Notes: generated from the sequence alone by a model not told the origin. Positions 1 to 9,398 are shown, counted from the stretch's first letter. The stretch: 64,000 bases of DNA from Paenibacillus sp. FJAT-29882 (GCF_001510645.1 NZ_LMVB01000001.1:1932981-1996980), one strand, 5' to 3'. Numbers and translations: made by a program.

Positions 1-402
1 ACTCCCTCCAGAGCCTTGACAGTGGCGAAGGAATCAGGTAGCTGAAACACCGTCGCATCTAGAATCCGAATACGTTTGAAAACAGAAATGATACGTGAAG
101 TTCGCGATTTTGTCGCACAGAGTTTCTGTGTACGGAGTAAAGTAAAGACCTCTCGAAGTAATGGATTAAAGTGTTGATTCAGTCCTTCTGGGCTCATGAG
201 TACGCCCGTCGAAGCCTTTTAATCGACTATATAGTGTAAGCGATGTACTAGCGACTTCTTGGCTGAGCCAAACGCAAAGGGCGATGAGTTCGTCTTCTTG
301 ATATTTACTGGATCGCTGCACAAAACCAACTTATTTGGCGAGATCTTGTAGGACTATTGGAAATAGAAAGCATTGTAATTCTTCAGAAAGCGAGAGGTCC
401 AT
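1..402 (-). pseudogene. IS4-family transposase, N-terminal part, broken
   Basis: Read on the minus strand from an ATG at 402, this stretch matches the N-terminal third of an IS4-type DDE transposase: recognisable segments are GFVQRSSKY, LCVWLSQEVASTSLTLYSRL, STGVLMSPEGLNQHFNP and RIRILDATVFQLPDSFATV. The frame is interrupted by a TAA at about 327-329 (where a Gln codon is expected before VGFVQR) and by a one-base insertion at about 205-210. The rest of the gene lies outside the window, so the catalytic DDE residues cannot be checked. The two lesions make activity very unlikely. The family is recognised from conserved wording, not a database search. Confidence 0.8.
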
Positions 403-543
403 GAAAAAACGTCATCCTTTTCGATTAGTTTACTGAAAGAATAACGCTTTTTTATTTTGGGGGAAATTCGTTTCATTAGCTTGATGGGCATGGGGTACCA
501 CCAGTAAAACGTGAATTTACAATGTGAAGGAAATACCAATATT

Positions 544-589
544 AAAAAGCCCAATTTCTCAGTTTTAAATTGAGAAATTGGGCTTTTTT
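544..589 (-). terminator. Rho-independent terminator, bidirectional
   Basis: An 18-bp inverted repeat (AAAAAGCCCAATTTCTCA against its complement) surrounds a 9-base loop and has T runs on both sides. It lies 10 bases beyond the HPP stop codon and most likely ends that transcript; it could also stop read-through towards the transposase remnant. Confidence 0.85.
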
Positions 590-597
590 CATTACTT

Positions 598-1167
598 TTA
601 TATCCAAAACACAGGATATTTTCTATTACTTCGTAAATTATTAATTAATAATGCGATCAACACAATAATAATGGATCCTGTTAATACTGGCGTAAATAAA
701 GATTCCCATGGGTAAGCACCAAACATTACAATGATTGGATCTGCCCCGGCGGGAGGATGGGTTGTTTTGGTTAACATCATCAAACCGATAGCTAATCCTA
801 CTCCTAAGGCCAGAGACCATGGTTCATTTCCAAATATATGATAAACAACTAATCCTATTAAAGTTGAAATGAAGTGTCCGCCTATGATATTTCTAGGTTG
901 TGATAAAGGAGAATGCCAAAGCCCAAATGCTAATACACAACTTGCACCAAACGAAGCTATTAACCATGGGGTAGATGTAAAGCTTGTTAATAATCCAAGA
1001 ATAAAGATCGTAATAAATCCACCTATCAATCCAGTTATAACATCTTTCACATTTACTTTCAGAGGACTCTTTCCTCTTCCCCTCATTTTAATTAGGTAAG
1101 ATGGGACGTTGTGTTGGGTTATTTCTTCTGGCTGCTCCTTCAAAGCTAGATTTCCTTCTGTATTCAA
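598..1167 (-). CDS. HPP family integral membrane protein
   Basis: The protein has the HPP signature (THPPAGADP) and four to five hydrophobic segments typical of the HPP family, a class of small membrane proteins of which one cyanobacterial member is reported as a nitrite transporter. Substrate here is unknown. I place the start at the TTG at 1167 because AAGGAG lies 10 bases upstream of it; reading could open upstream to 1212 but no ribosome site supports that. The product is about 189 residues, normal for single-domain HPP proteins. It stands alone, with a strong terminator behind it. Confidence 0.8.
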   Translation of the reverse strand: MNTEGNLALKEQPEEITQHNVPSYLIKMRGRGKSPLKVNVKDVITGLIGGFITIFILGLLTSFTSTPWLIASFGASCVLAFGLWHSPLSQPRNIIGGHFISTLIGLVVYHIFGNEPWSLALGVGLAIGLMMLTKTTHPPAGADPIIVMFGAYPWESLFTPVLTGSIIIVLIALLINNLRSNRKYPVFWI

Positions 1168-1719
1168 AAGATGTTCACTCCTTGCTAATGTACACACTAT
1201 ACTATAGTACAATTATTTGAAATAAATTAAAAGTTCCTACATGAAAGAAGTAAAACAAAATGAAAAGAGCATTCATGTTTTATATTCTATTTCCAATAAA
1301 GTTATTTTTTATCTGCCGTTTACTTGACCCAGAAGTTCTTGATAAAAATCCTTTTTCTTGTTCTTTTGTACATCGCCAAAATCCTTCCTACTTTGGAAGT
1401 TTAGTTCAAATTGGACAACAGGTTTATTTTCCTTCTAGCATGAAGATCTTCGAAAAGCAAGGACGAGGATATCAACTTATTCAGGATGATATTTGCGTTC
1501 AACTATTCGGTTAATGTACAGTAACCGAATTAAGAGTTTAACTTCTTGAGTTGTCCAAACACCACTTGAAACGAATCCAAAGTTTACAATTCCTGCATTG
1601 ATTACACTTTATTAATAAATGACATTCTTCCGTTTATGATTCGCTGAGCCTTATCATAAGTAAGTGAGGTTTTTCTACCAAGAAATTTAATTTGTACTTA
1701 TCGTGTCTAGTAATATTAA
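1168..1719. other. Intergenic stretch without a supported gene
   Basis: AT-rich spacer. A plus-strand open frame of 84 codons exists at 1260-1514, but it lacks a ribosome site and resembles no family I recognise, so I do not call it. Confidence 0.4.
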
Positions 1720-2259
1720 CTAGGATTTATACATTAGATAAATTTGATCGGCAATATAATCAGCACTTAAATGTAAGCCATTTTTTAACCACCACATAAT
1801 GACACCGACTAAAGAAGCTGTTTTAATTTCTAATTCGATATAAATTTTCGGAGTGGTTTTGTTACTGTTAATTCTACGTATTTCAATCAATTTTTTCATC
1901 AGGTTAAACAGATGTTTTTCAAATTGTTCAATTTGAAAAAGTACGAGTAGATGATGTCTTTGTGTATAAAGATAATCTAGTAATTGAATTAATCGTTTTT
2001 TTTCATTGATGTCTTGCACTTGAATGAGCGCTTCAATTTTATCAGTTAGCTCACGTAAAATGTCATTTGTTAATTGAGCAATCAAATCGTCCATATCTTG
2101 ATAGTGTAATTAGAATGTTGTTCGATTTAATAAAGCTTTTTGCGTCACTTTTTGCACAGATAATTGATTAATGGATAATCCCTCATTTAATAGAGTTAAT
2201 ACAGCGTTTTTTAACATTTCTTGTGTTCTAATGGCACGAGGATCTTCTTTTTTAGTCAT
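1720..2259 (-). pseudogene. TetR-family repressor with internal stop
   Basis: From the ATG at 2259 the frame reads an N-terminal TetR helix-turn-helix (MTKKEDPRAIRTQEMLKNAV, then NQLSVQKVTQKALLNRTTF) and meets TAA at 2110-2112, at the place where TetR proteins carry a Tyr (TTF-Y-LHY). Reading continues in the same frame to 1720 with a normal C-terminal ligand domain (ASLVGVIMWWLKNGLH). Full length would be 179 residues. The single nonsense change separates the DNA-binding helices from the sensor domain. It faces the broken MFS pump at 2428 and was presumably its repressor. Confidence 0.85.
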
Positions 2260-2368
2260 TTTTCACATTTCTGTCTATCATATTTGATTTTATATACAAT
2301 TTATTTTTTATTGTTGATTAGTCGACAGTGAGTCTTATATTGTTCATGGTCAACTAAGTGAATTTCTT

Positions 2369-2400
2369 GTTATGATACTTTTTAGACATCGTGTCGATGA
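2369..2400 (+). promoter_or_regulatory. Extended -10 promoter and candidate operator of the MFS pump
   Basis: An extended -10 element (TG-T-TATGAT, 2369-2377) lies 50 bases ahead of the MFS start. Just downstream is the short palindrome CATCG-TGT-CGATG (2388-2400), a plausible TetR operator between promoter and ribosome site (TAGGAG, 2415-2420). The operator role is inferred from position. Confidence 0.45.
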
Positions 2401-2427
2401 AACTATCATAGCGTTAGGAGTTCAATT

Positions 2428-3829
2428 ATGCAAAACGAAATATCTGATCGAAAGAAGAAGCTATTGCTGATTGCAGGATGCTTTTTTTCTACATTAAATC
2501 AAACATTACTCAATGTAACATTGAGTAATGTTTGATTTAATGGTTATTTTTTATGTGACACCAACAACAATTCAGTGGTTAGCAACTGGTTTTATGCTTG
2601 TGAATGGTGTATTAGTACCGATTACCGCATTTTTAATGAAACGATTTTCGACACGTCAATTGTTTATTAGCTCGATGTTGTTTTTATTAGTCGGTTCTAT
2701 TATTGCTGCGAGTGCCATGAATTTTGGTGTGTTATTAGCAGGGCGTATGGTTCAAGCTGTCGGTGCTGGTATTATTATTCCGTTAATGATGACAGTCATT
2801 GTTTTCTTATATCCAATGGAAAAGCGCGGTTCTGTAATGGGGAAAGTAGGGTTTGCGATTATTTTCGCTCCAGCCATTGCCCCAACAGTTGCGGGGTTTA
2901 TCGTTGAATTTATGTCGTGGAGATGGCTATTTATTGGCTTAATTCCATTTGTGGCATTAATTATTTTAATTGCGTATAAGTATTTATTGAATGTAGCAGA
3001 GGCGACAAAGGTAAAATTAGATGGATTAAGTGTCATTTACTCCACAATCGGCTTCGGATTTTTACTATTTGGCTTTAGTAGTGCAGGTAGTCAAGGTTGT
3101 CGCGACTGGCTTGTTGTAACAACAATTGGATTAGGACTTGTGGTTACGGTGCTATCTTGTCAGCGTCAACTGTCATCTAGCGATCCACTGTTAAATTTAT
3201 CGGTATTTCAATATAAAATGTTCTCGATGACGACGTTTGTGAATATCGCGATTACGGTTTTAATGTATGCCGATTTAATTTTATTACCTATTTATTTACA
3301 AGATGGTCGTGGTTTTACGGCATTTGAAGCCGGACTTTTATTGTTACCGGGTGCAATAATTAATGCCATGTTATCGCCAGTAACAGGAAAACTGTTTGAT
3401 AAATACGGGGCAAAACCTTTATTTATTGTGGGGATGAGTTTAATTGCGCTGTCGATGTGGGCAGTGATTGATTTATCATCTTCTACTTCGTATGTCTATT
3501 TACTTGTTCGTACGATTATTCTACTCATTGGATTAGCCTTCATCACAATGCCATTAAATACAGCCGATTTAAATGCCTTACCTAAAGAATTGGCTTCACA
3601 TGGCTCAGCTATTAACAATACGATTCGTCAATTAGCAGGAGCAATTGGTACGGCAGTCATTGTGACGATTTATTCGATACAATTAACAAAAGTTTCAATT
3701 GAAACAAGTGAAGGTTATGCGACAGCTGCGAATACGTCCTATTTCTTTATGTTTGTAGTGGCATTTATTATTGTTTGATTTGTTCCAAAAATAAAAGAGG
3801 GACAAATTAGCAATTTAGTTAGTATTTAA
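2428..3829 (+). pseudogene. DHA2-type MFS drug exporter, frameshifted
   Basis: Starts at ATG 2428 behind TAGGAG and encodes the first transmembrane helix (LNQTLLNVTLS), then runs into TGA at 2533-2535 after a 7-base insertion. Removing those 7 bases restores a frame whose length matches the intact paralogue at 33417-34853 exactly across this region (both 27 residues from LNQTL to QWL). The remainder (from 2536) shows motifs shared with that paralogue, such as RFSTRQLFIS and DFTAFEAGL-type segments. A second in-frame TGA at 3776 cuts off the last 16 codons (FVPKIKEGQISN). Two lesions plus the dead neighbouring repressor argue for a nonfunctional module. An internal ATG at 2528 has no ribosome site. 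Confidence 0.85.
2492..2542. repeat. Perfect 24-bp inverted repeat, 3-base loop, inside the MFS gene
   Basis: CATTAAATCAAACATTACTC (continuing to 2515) is followed by TAA and then its exact complement (2519-2542). Without the extra AATGTTT the right arm would be an imperfect match, so the insertion made the palindrome perfect. Confidence 0.95.
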
Positions 3830-4142
3830 AACCGCACTTAGACCACTCACGGTGAGGGCTTATTAATTGAAAACTGTTAGCTGTAATCGAAAAATCAGTT
3901 TTTAATTCTTTTTCAAAAAAGAGTAGTTTTGACTTTCCCATTAAAACTGGGCGATTATTTGTATCAAATAAAAGATCGTCATTTTCTTCCGCAGAAGAGA
4001 CAAACCATAAAGTCGGCATTCCGCCAGCACATCCGAAAAACTCGTGTTCGTCGATTTCGTATTTTATTTTTAATATTCCTTTCTGTTCTCCGATTTTTTT
4101 GTTTAGTTCTTCTATCGCACTGTCTGTTATGGTGATATTCAA
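3819..4142 (-). CDS. HesB/YqkB-like iron-sulfur biosynthesis family protein
   Basis: The start region (LNITITDSAIEELNKKI) and the pattern through ALWF-like TLWFVSS, KSKLLFFE and FQLISPHREW resemble B. subtilis YqkB, a small member of the HesB-like iron-sulfur family. Only one Cys pair context (FGCAGG) and a C-terminal Cys are visible, so classic A-type scaffold cysteines are not all present. I place the start at TTG 4142, eight bases after AAGGGAG, giving about 107 residues, the usual size. The gene end overlaps the 3' end of the dead MFS gene by 11 bases in convergent orientation. Confidence 0.65.
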   Translation of the reverse strand: MNITITDSAIEELNKKIGEQKGILKIKYEIDEHEFFGCAGGMPTLWFVSSAEENDDLLFDTNNRPVLMGKSKLLFFEKELKTDFSITANSFQLISPHREWSKCGFKY

Positions 4143-4197
4143 ACCGCATGCTCCCTTCACTCTTTTCATCAATGAATAGAGTTTACTGTATTTATAA

Positions 4198-4256
4198 AAA
4201 GTATGTTTTTATATTTTGTACGTATCATTCGGTACAAACGCAGTCAAACATACTTT
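4198..4256. terminator. Stem-loop with 11-bp arms
   Basis: AAAGTATGTTT and AAACATACTTT form a perfect 11-bp stem with a long loop that itself contains GTAC...GTAC. It sits just upstream of the YqkB-like gene; T-rich flanks on both sides allow a terminator role, but this is uncertain. Confidence 0.4.
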
Positions 4257-4417
4257 ATTTATTATTGGCAAACAAAATATTTAGCATGGAAATATAACCC
4301 TTTGATCTTAACAACCATTTTTCTTGAAGAAACCTACTAGTGTCTAAGGGTATAGTCTTGTATCTTAGCAAAAAGAGCAAGAGCATCATTAGAAGATATG
4401 CTTGCTCCAATTTGTAA

Positions 4418-4720
4418 TATTTAAGCAATTTAGGTGAATTTGCTCCTGAAGGATTCAAAGGCTATTCAGTATTTAGTGCTGCTTCCACTAAAGAAGGAAA
4501 ACTCACTGCTAAATTTAAAGAAATTATCGCGACTGCATCTAGAATAGCCAGTCAATGTCCATATTGCATCGACGTTCATACTAAAAAGGCAGAAAAACTC
4601 GGTGCAACAAGTGAAGAACTCGCAGAAGCTATTATCGTTACTTCCGCATTACGCGCAGGTGGTTCCTATGCACACATGGCTAGTATGATTCAAAGTTATC
4701 AAGATTGTGGTTGTGTTATT
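4418..4720 (+). pseudogene. AhpD-like carboxymuconolactone decarboxylase family, truncated at both ends
   Basis: The frame opens after a TAA at 4415 and reads LGEFAPEGFKGYSVF, then the redox motif region (SQCPYCIDVHTKKAEKLGAT) and ALRAGGSYAHMASMIQSYQD. CPYC plus the downstream His is the AhpD/CMD active-site pattern of peroxidase-reductase proteins. No start codon or ribosome site is present; roughly the first dozen residues are missing. At the 3' end the frame runs without a stop into the TetR gene that begins at 4721, so the natural C-terminus is also lost. A deletion across the CMD/TetR boundary is the simplest reading. Confidence 0.75.
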
Positions 4721-5301
4721 ATGTCTTCTAAAATACAGGAAATTATACGAATAGCTAGAGAGGTTATACACTCCAAGGTCTACCAAACGACATCAGTCAG
4801 CGATATTATGGCCGCTACTAATATAGGAAAAGGACAATTTTACCATTACTTTCAATCAAAACATGATCTTGGATTAGCTGTTGTAGAAGATCTAGTCAAA
4901 GATTGGGAAAGACAGTTAATAATTGGAATTTTGAATAATTCAGATGACCCTATTACTAAGTTAAATCGTATGCTCAAATGGGCCAAGACAAGTCATGCAG
5001 AAATGGAAATTAAGTACGGATATGCAATGGGAAATTTGGCAATTGAAATGAGTGTCCAAGATGAGGAATTTCAAGTGAAAATTGAAGAATTTTTTTAATC
5101 ATTGGGTAAACTCAGTCACTGATATTTTAACGGAAATGATTGAGAATCATCAGTTAGATGAATCAATTAATCTGAAAAAAAAACGCAGAATCCATTGTTG
5201 CCATGATTGAAGGCGGAATTTTACTATTGGTAAGCCGACAAAATACCCCAGTTTTACACGATGTTTTTGAAGTGATTAAACAACAGTATCATTTAGATTA
5301 A
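4721..5301 (+). pseudogene. TetR-family regulator with two +1 homopolymer frameshifts
   Basis: From ATG 4721 (MSSKIQEIIRIAREVIHSK) the N-terminal half is a normal TetR domain with NIGKGQFYHYFQSKHDLG as recognition helix region. At a run of seven T (5090-5096) the frame shifts and stops at 5098; with six T it would continue as FFNHWVNSVTDILTEMIENHQ. A run of nine A near 5177-5185 contains a second extra base; correcting it gives NAESIVAMIEGGILLLVSRQ to the stop at 5301. Typical full length is about 192 residues. In related bacilli such regulators sit next to a CMD gene, as here. Either decay or homopolymer sequencing error. Confidence 0.75.
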
Positions 5302-5318
5302 AGACAAAAAGTTAAGAC

Positions 5319-5353
5319 AAGACTTACTAACGGATGGTTAGTAGGTCTTTATT
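5319..5353 (+). terminator. Rho-independent terminator after the TetR pseudogene
   Basis: AAGACTTACTAAC pairs with GTTAGTAGGTCTT (one G-T pair), followed by TTATTT. It lies 18 bases after the TetR stop. Confidence 0.7.
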
Positions 5354-5639
5354 TCGTTTCGCTATTATATTTATTGCTTCTACACATTCTCAATTGCTGG
5401 TTCTACAGCACTTAATTGTTATAAATCACTTCTAAAAAATTTATTATTTAATTAAATATATATGTCCCTTAAAAGCAATTTGAGCACAATTCTTTCTGCA
5501 AGATAGATCCCTATAATACGTATTTTCAAAGGTATTAATCTAAAATCTGCACCAAAAGAAAATGACTCAGAATGTCTTTGATAAGGAATATGAAAACAAA
5601 TTCTCAACAAGCATTTAATTTTTATAATGAACCATATAT

Positions 5640-5800
5640 TAATCTTTTATCAATCAAAGTGTTCATGCGAAATTAATATCTGAAAGATTGGGTCATTCTA
5701 GTATTGGTATTACCATGGATACTTACAGACATACGTTGCAATCCGTAGACCAACAAGCAACTTGAAATTGGATAGTCTATTCAAATGTAATCCATCATAA
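5640..5800 (+). pseudogene. Tyrosine recombinase (integrase), C-terminal relic
   Basis: Reads KLISERLGHSSIGITMDTYR, then HTLQSVDQQAT and a stop, with KLDSLF recoverable after a two-base shift. RLGHSSI and the Tyr in MDTYRHTL are the final catalytic His/Arg region and the nucleophile Tyr of phage-type integrases. Only about 45 residues remain, with no N-terminal part nearby. Directly after it, TTGTTGAC and GTCAACAA form an inverted pair at about 5812-5836, which could be remains of an attachment or arm site. Confidence 0.75.
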
Positions 5801-5867
5801 TTTGTTGACAAACTGTTGACGGAATTGGTCAACAAAATAGCCAAATGGGTTAGATTCAAACAATATG

Positions 5868-5909
5868 AAAAAGGACGAAACCTTTATACATAAGGTTTCG
5901 TCCTTTTTC
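5868..5909 (-). terminator. Strong terminator of gndA
   Basis: A long stem AAAAAGGACGAAACCTT / AAGGTTTCGTCCTTTTT with a short loop lies 17 bases beyond the gndA stop; T runs on both strands. Confidence 0.9.
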
Positions 5910-5925
5910 TCATTTCTGTTCTTAC

Positions 5926-7341
5926 TTACTCGCCCATCCAGTTTGTATGGAATACGCCTTCTTTGTCTACACGTTGGTATGTGTGTGCACCAAAGTAATC
6001 GCGTTGAGCTTGTAAAAGATTAGCTGGTAAAGTTTCTGTACGATAGCTATCATAATAAGCAATTGCGCTCGCGAATGATGGTACTGGGATTCCACTCTCA
6101 ATAGCTAATGTTAGAACTTCACGCAATGCAGATTGGTAACTTTCAGCAATCTCTTTAAAGTATGGATCTAATAACAAGTTTGCCAATTTAGGATCTTGGT
6201 CATATGCATCTTTAATTTTTTGTAGGAATTGAGCACGGATGATACAACCACCGCGGAAAATCATCGCGATATCACCATAGCTTAGATTCCAATCATATTC
6301 TTCTGATGCTGCGCGCATTTGTGCAAATCCTTGAGCATATGAAACAATTTTACTTAAATAAAGTGCTTTACGTACTGCTTCAATTAACTCTTCTTTTTTA
6401 CCTTTAAATGCTTCAACTTTAGGTCCTGTTAACAATTTACTTGCTTTGACACGCTCATCTTTCATTGCAGAGATAAAGCGAGCAAATACTGATTCTGTAA
6501 TAATCGGAAGTGGAACACCTAAATCTAAAGCGTTTTGACTTGTCCATTTACCTGTTCCTTTTTGTCCAGCCGTATCAAGGATCATATCAACAAGTGGTTT
6601 TCCTGTTTCTTCGTCCACTTTTGTAAAGATATCAGCAGTAATTTCGATTAAATAGCTGTCTAACTCACCTTTATTCCACTCTGCAAACACATCATGAAGT
6701 TCTGTTGCACTTAGACCAAGTACGTTTTTAAGAATAAAATATGCTTCACAAATTAATTGCATATCCCCATATTCAATTCCGTTATGAACCATTTTTACAT
6801 AATGGCCAGCACCGTTCGGTCCAATATATGTAACACAAGCATCGCCTTCAACTTTTGCTGAAATGGCAGTTAAGATTGGTTCCACAAGCTCGTATGCTTC
6901 TTTTTGTCCACCTGGCATAATCGAAGGTCCTTTTAACGCTCCTTCTTCACCACCAGAAACGCCTGTACCGATGAAGTGAATACCTGTAGGTGCTAGTTCT
7001 TTATTACGTCTAATTGTATCTTGGAAGAAAGTATTTCCACCATCCATAAGGATGTCGCCTTTTTCAAGATATGGTTTTAATGAATCGATCGTTGCGTCTG
7101 TCGCTGCACCAGCTTTAACCATTAAAAGAATTTTACGTGGCTTTTCTAATGAGTTAACAAATTCTTCAACTGTTTTTGCACCAACGAAATTTTTTCCTTC
7201 TGCTTCGTTCTTTAAAAACTCTTCTGTTTTATCATATGAACGATTGAAAACAGAAACAGAATATCCACGACTTTCAATATTTAATGCAAGGTTTTTCCCC
7301 ATTACTGCTAAACCGATAACTCCAATTTGTTGTTTTGACAT
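5926..7341 (-). CDS. gndA: 6-phosphogluconate dehydrogenase, decarboxylating
   Basis: Oxidative pentose phosphate enzyme: 6-phosphogluconate + NADP+ to ribulose 5-phosphate + CO2 + NADPH. The N-terminal Rossmann motif is [15 protein letters not shown]; the substrate region shows [11 protein letters not shown] and the catalytic [11 protein letters not shown]; the C-terminal tail ends FHTNWMGE, all as in GndA proteins. Start chosen at ATG 7341, preceded by AAAGGA at seven bases; reading extends 7 codons upstream to a GTG without a ribosome site. Length about 471 residues, the usual size. Upstream lies a 390-bp leader that begins with one of the three sugar-regulon operators (7733-7757), suggesting regulation by the ROK protein, unless that promoter once served a lost gene. 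Confidence 0.95.
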   Translation of the reverse strand: MSKQQIGVIGLAVMGKNLALNIESRGYSVSVFNRSYDKTEEFLKNEAEGKNFVGAKTVEEFVNSLEKPRKILLMVKAGAATDATIDSLKPYLEKGDILMDGGNTFFQDTIRRNKELAPTGIHFIGTGVSGGEEGALKGPSIMPGGQKEAYELVEPILTAISAKVEGDACVTYIGPNGAGHYVKMVHNGIEYGDMQLICEAYFILKNVLGLSATELHDVFAEWNKGELDSYLIEITADIFTKVDEETGKPLVDMILDTAGQKGTGKWTSQNALDLGVPLPIITESVFARFISAMKDERVKASKLLTGPKVEAFKGKKEELIEAVRKALYLSKIVSYAQGFAQMRAASEEYDWNLSYGDIAMIFRGGCIIRAQFLQKIKDAYDQDPKLANLLLDPYFKEIAESYQSALREVLTLAIESGIPVPSFASAIAYYDSYRTETLPANLLQAQRDYFGAHTYQRVDKEGVFHTNWMGE

Positions 7342-7732
7342 ATCGAATTCCTTTCTTGACACATTAGTTTTTTTGTTAAAGCATGATATGAGTTCTCTTA
7401 TACCATTTTACATAAAATTGGTCGAATAAGACAGAAATATCTAATATAAAGTTTAGATAAAGTTTAACACTCTCATTACATCATTCTGTAGTAATTGGGT
7501 ATAACATCTTTATCACGCCTTTAAATTCATAACATCGATGTTAGTGTTTACTCAATTGATTATAATTAATTTGGTTAAATCCAAAAAAATACTAAAATTG
7601 CTTTTTCAATATATTTAAGGGTATGTAAGAGGCAATGAAAAAGATCTTCTTTTCAACTTGTGAATAGGAAAACTTTTTCTGAAATTTGCCTATTTCAATC
7701 GTTTTAGTAGCTTAAATTTGAACAAAGCATTA
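7342..7732. other. Long untranslated stretch ahead of gndA
   Basis: No open frame with a ribosome site on either strand. On the minus strand a possible proximal gndA promoter is TTCGAC-N18-TATAAG around 7400-7430. I see no riboswitch-like conserved core. Confidence 0.4.
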
Positions 7733-7801
7733 TTAATTTGTTTATTAAACAAATTAACTATAATATATAGATAATTTAACATTTTTCTTATTGTTAGTCA
7801 A
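7733..7801 (-). promoter_or_regulatory. Promoter plus 25-bp ROK-type operator upstream of gndA
   Basis: Minus strand: TTGACT (7796-7801), 17-base spacer, TAAATT (7773-7778), then the perfect palindrome TTAATTTGTTT-ATT-AAACAAATTAA (7733-7757). The same arrangement occurs ahead of uxaC and the GPH transporter. The palindrome resembles the known XylR-type operator pattern (TTAGTTTGTTT...). Position just after the start site implies repression by blocking. Confidence 0.75.
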
Positions 7802-7945
7802 TTAACTCATGTAGAATTTTTGGGAAAAACCGTTTTATTTATTATTGTACGTATTCTCAGTTGATTTTGGCTCGCACGAATAAGAATATTGACTACTGTA
7901 AAGAGCCTTTTTGGACTACTTACTACGAAACCCTAAAGCACTATG

Positions 7946-7973
7946 AAAAAAACCAGGCATTTGCCCGGTTTCA
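7946..7973 (-). terminator. Terminator of uxaC
   Basis: Minus strand hairpin AAACCGGGC-AAAT-GCCTGGTTT followed by a T run, 21 bases after the uxaC stop. Confidence 0.8.
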
Positions 7974-7994
7974 AGAAGTTTACTCAACTTAATC

Positions 7995-9398
7995 TTATCT
8001 CTCCAAAAAATATCTTTCAGCGTTGTTATATCCAATATTCCTAACCATTTGTTCAAGATAAGCCGTGTCGTTAGGAGCTTTACCTTCCTCTACCCAATTT
8101 CCTAGGATATTACATAAAATCCGACGGAAATAATCATGACGCTCATAAGAAAGGAAGCTACGTGAGTCTGTCAGCATGCCGACAAAATGGCTGAGTACGC
8201 CAACATTAGCTAAATCTTTCATTTGTCTTTCCATTCCATCGATGTGGTCGTTAAACCACCATCCAGACCCAAATTGAATTTTCCCTGGAACACCTTCTTC
8301 GTAGAAGTTCCCCATCATTCCAGCGAGCACAGCATTATCTTTTGGATTTAAATTATAAAGAATGGTTCTAGGCAACGCATCTTGCTGTTCTAGTGCGTCA
8401 AGGAAATGTGACAACCCTTCTGCTACATTTGCCTCACCTACTGAGTCAAAGCCTGTATCTGGGCCAATCAGTTCCTTCATTTTTGTGTTGTTATTACGAA
8501 TTGCTCCCATGTGCAGCTGCATCACCCATTGTTTTTCAGCATACATTTTTCCAAGTTCTTTTAAAAGGAATGAACGATATGCGACGATTTCATCCTCTGA
8601 AAGTTGTGTGCCACTAAGTCGTTTATTGAAAATCATTTCTGCTTCTGATTTCGTTGTTTCCTTATAAAACATCTTTGGAATATCATGATCAGATGCGCGG
8701 CCACCGTTCTCATGGAAGAATGCAACTCGTTGTTTAAGTCCATTCAATAAACCATCCAGAGAACTAGATTCAAAACTTGAAACTTGTGCCAATTTTTCAA
8801 GCCAACTTTCAAATGTTGGACGTTCTATAAAAAGTGCTCCATCTGGACGGAATGTTGGAGCGATGATAGCTGTAAATGTTGAATCATCTTTTAGTAATTG
8901 ATGATATTCAAGATTTGACACTGGATCATCTGTAGTTCCGATAAATTTAACATTTGATTTTTCAATAAATCCTCTTGCTCTGTATTCTGGCTGTTGCAAT
9001 TTCTCATTACATTCTTCCCAAATCTCACTTGCTGTTTCTGGACTAAGGCTTTTTTCAATACCGAAATATGATTTTAATTCCATATGTGTCCAATGATAAA
9101 GCGGATTGCCAATTAAATGAGGTACGGTTTGTGCCCATGCTGCAAATTTTTCATAATCCGATGCGTCACCAGTAATGAATCTTTCACCTATCCCGTTCAT
9201 ACGCATGGTACGCCATTTATAATGGTCTCCAGCAAGCCATAATTGTGTAATATTTTCAAAAGGCTTATTTTCCCACACTTCTTGTGGATTTAAATGGCAG
9301 TGAAAGTCAAAAATCGGTAGTTGATAGGCTGCATTTTCATATAAACTTACTGCAGTAGCTGAATCTAGTAAAAAGTCTTTGTCTAAAAAATTCTTCAA
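7995..9398 (-). CDS. uxaC: Glucuronate isomerase
   Basis: Converts D-glucuronate to D-fructuronate and D-galacturonate to D-tagaturonate, first step of hexuronate breakdown. The N-terminal MKNFLDKDFLL and the metal-binding FDFHCHLNPQEV, together with the C-terminal HFVGMLTDSRSFLSYERHDY, are characteristic of UxaC (amidohydrolase-like fold). Start chosen at TTG 9398, six bases after GGAGGAG; an upstream TTG at 9413 overlaps that ribosome site. Length about 467 residues is normal. Downstream partners of the pathway (uxaB, uxaA, kdgK) are not in the window. Expression is probably controlled by the operator at 9495-9519 and the ROK regulator encoded divergently. Confidence 0.93.
   Translation of the reverse strand: MKNFLDKDFLLDSATAVSLYENAAYQLPIFDFHCHLNPQEVWENKPFENITQLWLAGDHYKWRTMRMNGIGERFITGDASDYEKFAAWAQTVPHLIGNPLYHWTHMELKSYFGIEKSLSPETASEIWEECNEKLQQPEYRARGFIEKSNVKFIGTTDDPVSNLEYHQLLKDDSTFTAIIAPTFRPDGALFIERPTFESWLEKLAQVSSFESSSLDGLLNGLKQRVAFFHENGGRASDHDIPKMFYKETTKSEAEMIFNKRLSGTQLSEDEIVAYRSFLLKELGKMYAEKQWVMQLHMGAIRNNNTKMKELIGPDTGFDSVGEANVAEGLSHFLDALEQQDALPRTILYNLNPKDNAVLAGMMGNFYEEGVPGKIQFGSGWWFNDHIDGMERQMKDLANVGVLSHFVGMLTDSRSFLSYERHDYFRRILCNILGNWVEEGKAPNDTAYLEQMVRNIGYNNAERYFLER

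Noticed and set aside
1260..1514. Plus-strand 84-codon frame
   Set aside because: No ribosome site, no recognisable family, unusual composition; probably chance.
4255..4458. Minus-strand 67-codon frame opposite the AhpD-like fragment
   Set aside because: Some resemblance to a transposase tail was considered, but no motif could be named and it overlaps the better-supported plus-strand fragment.
5085..5190. Programmed frameshifting in the TetR gene at T7 and A9
   Set aside because: Two shifts in the same direction without a slippery heptamer plus stimulatory structure fit decay or sequencing error better than recoding.
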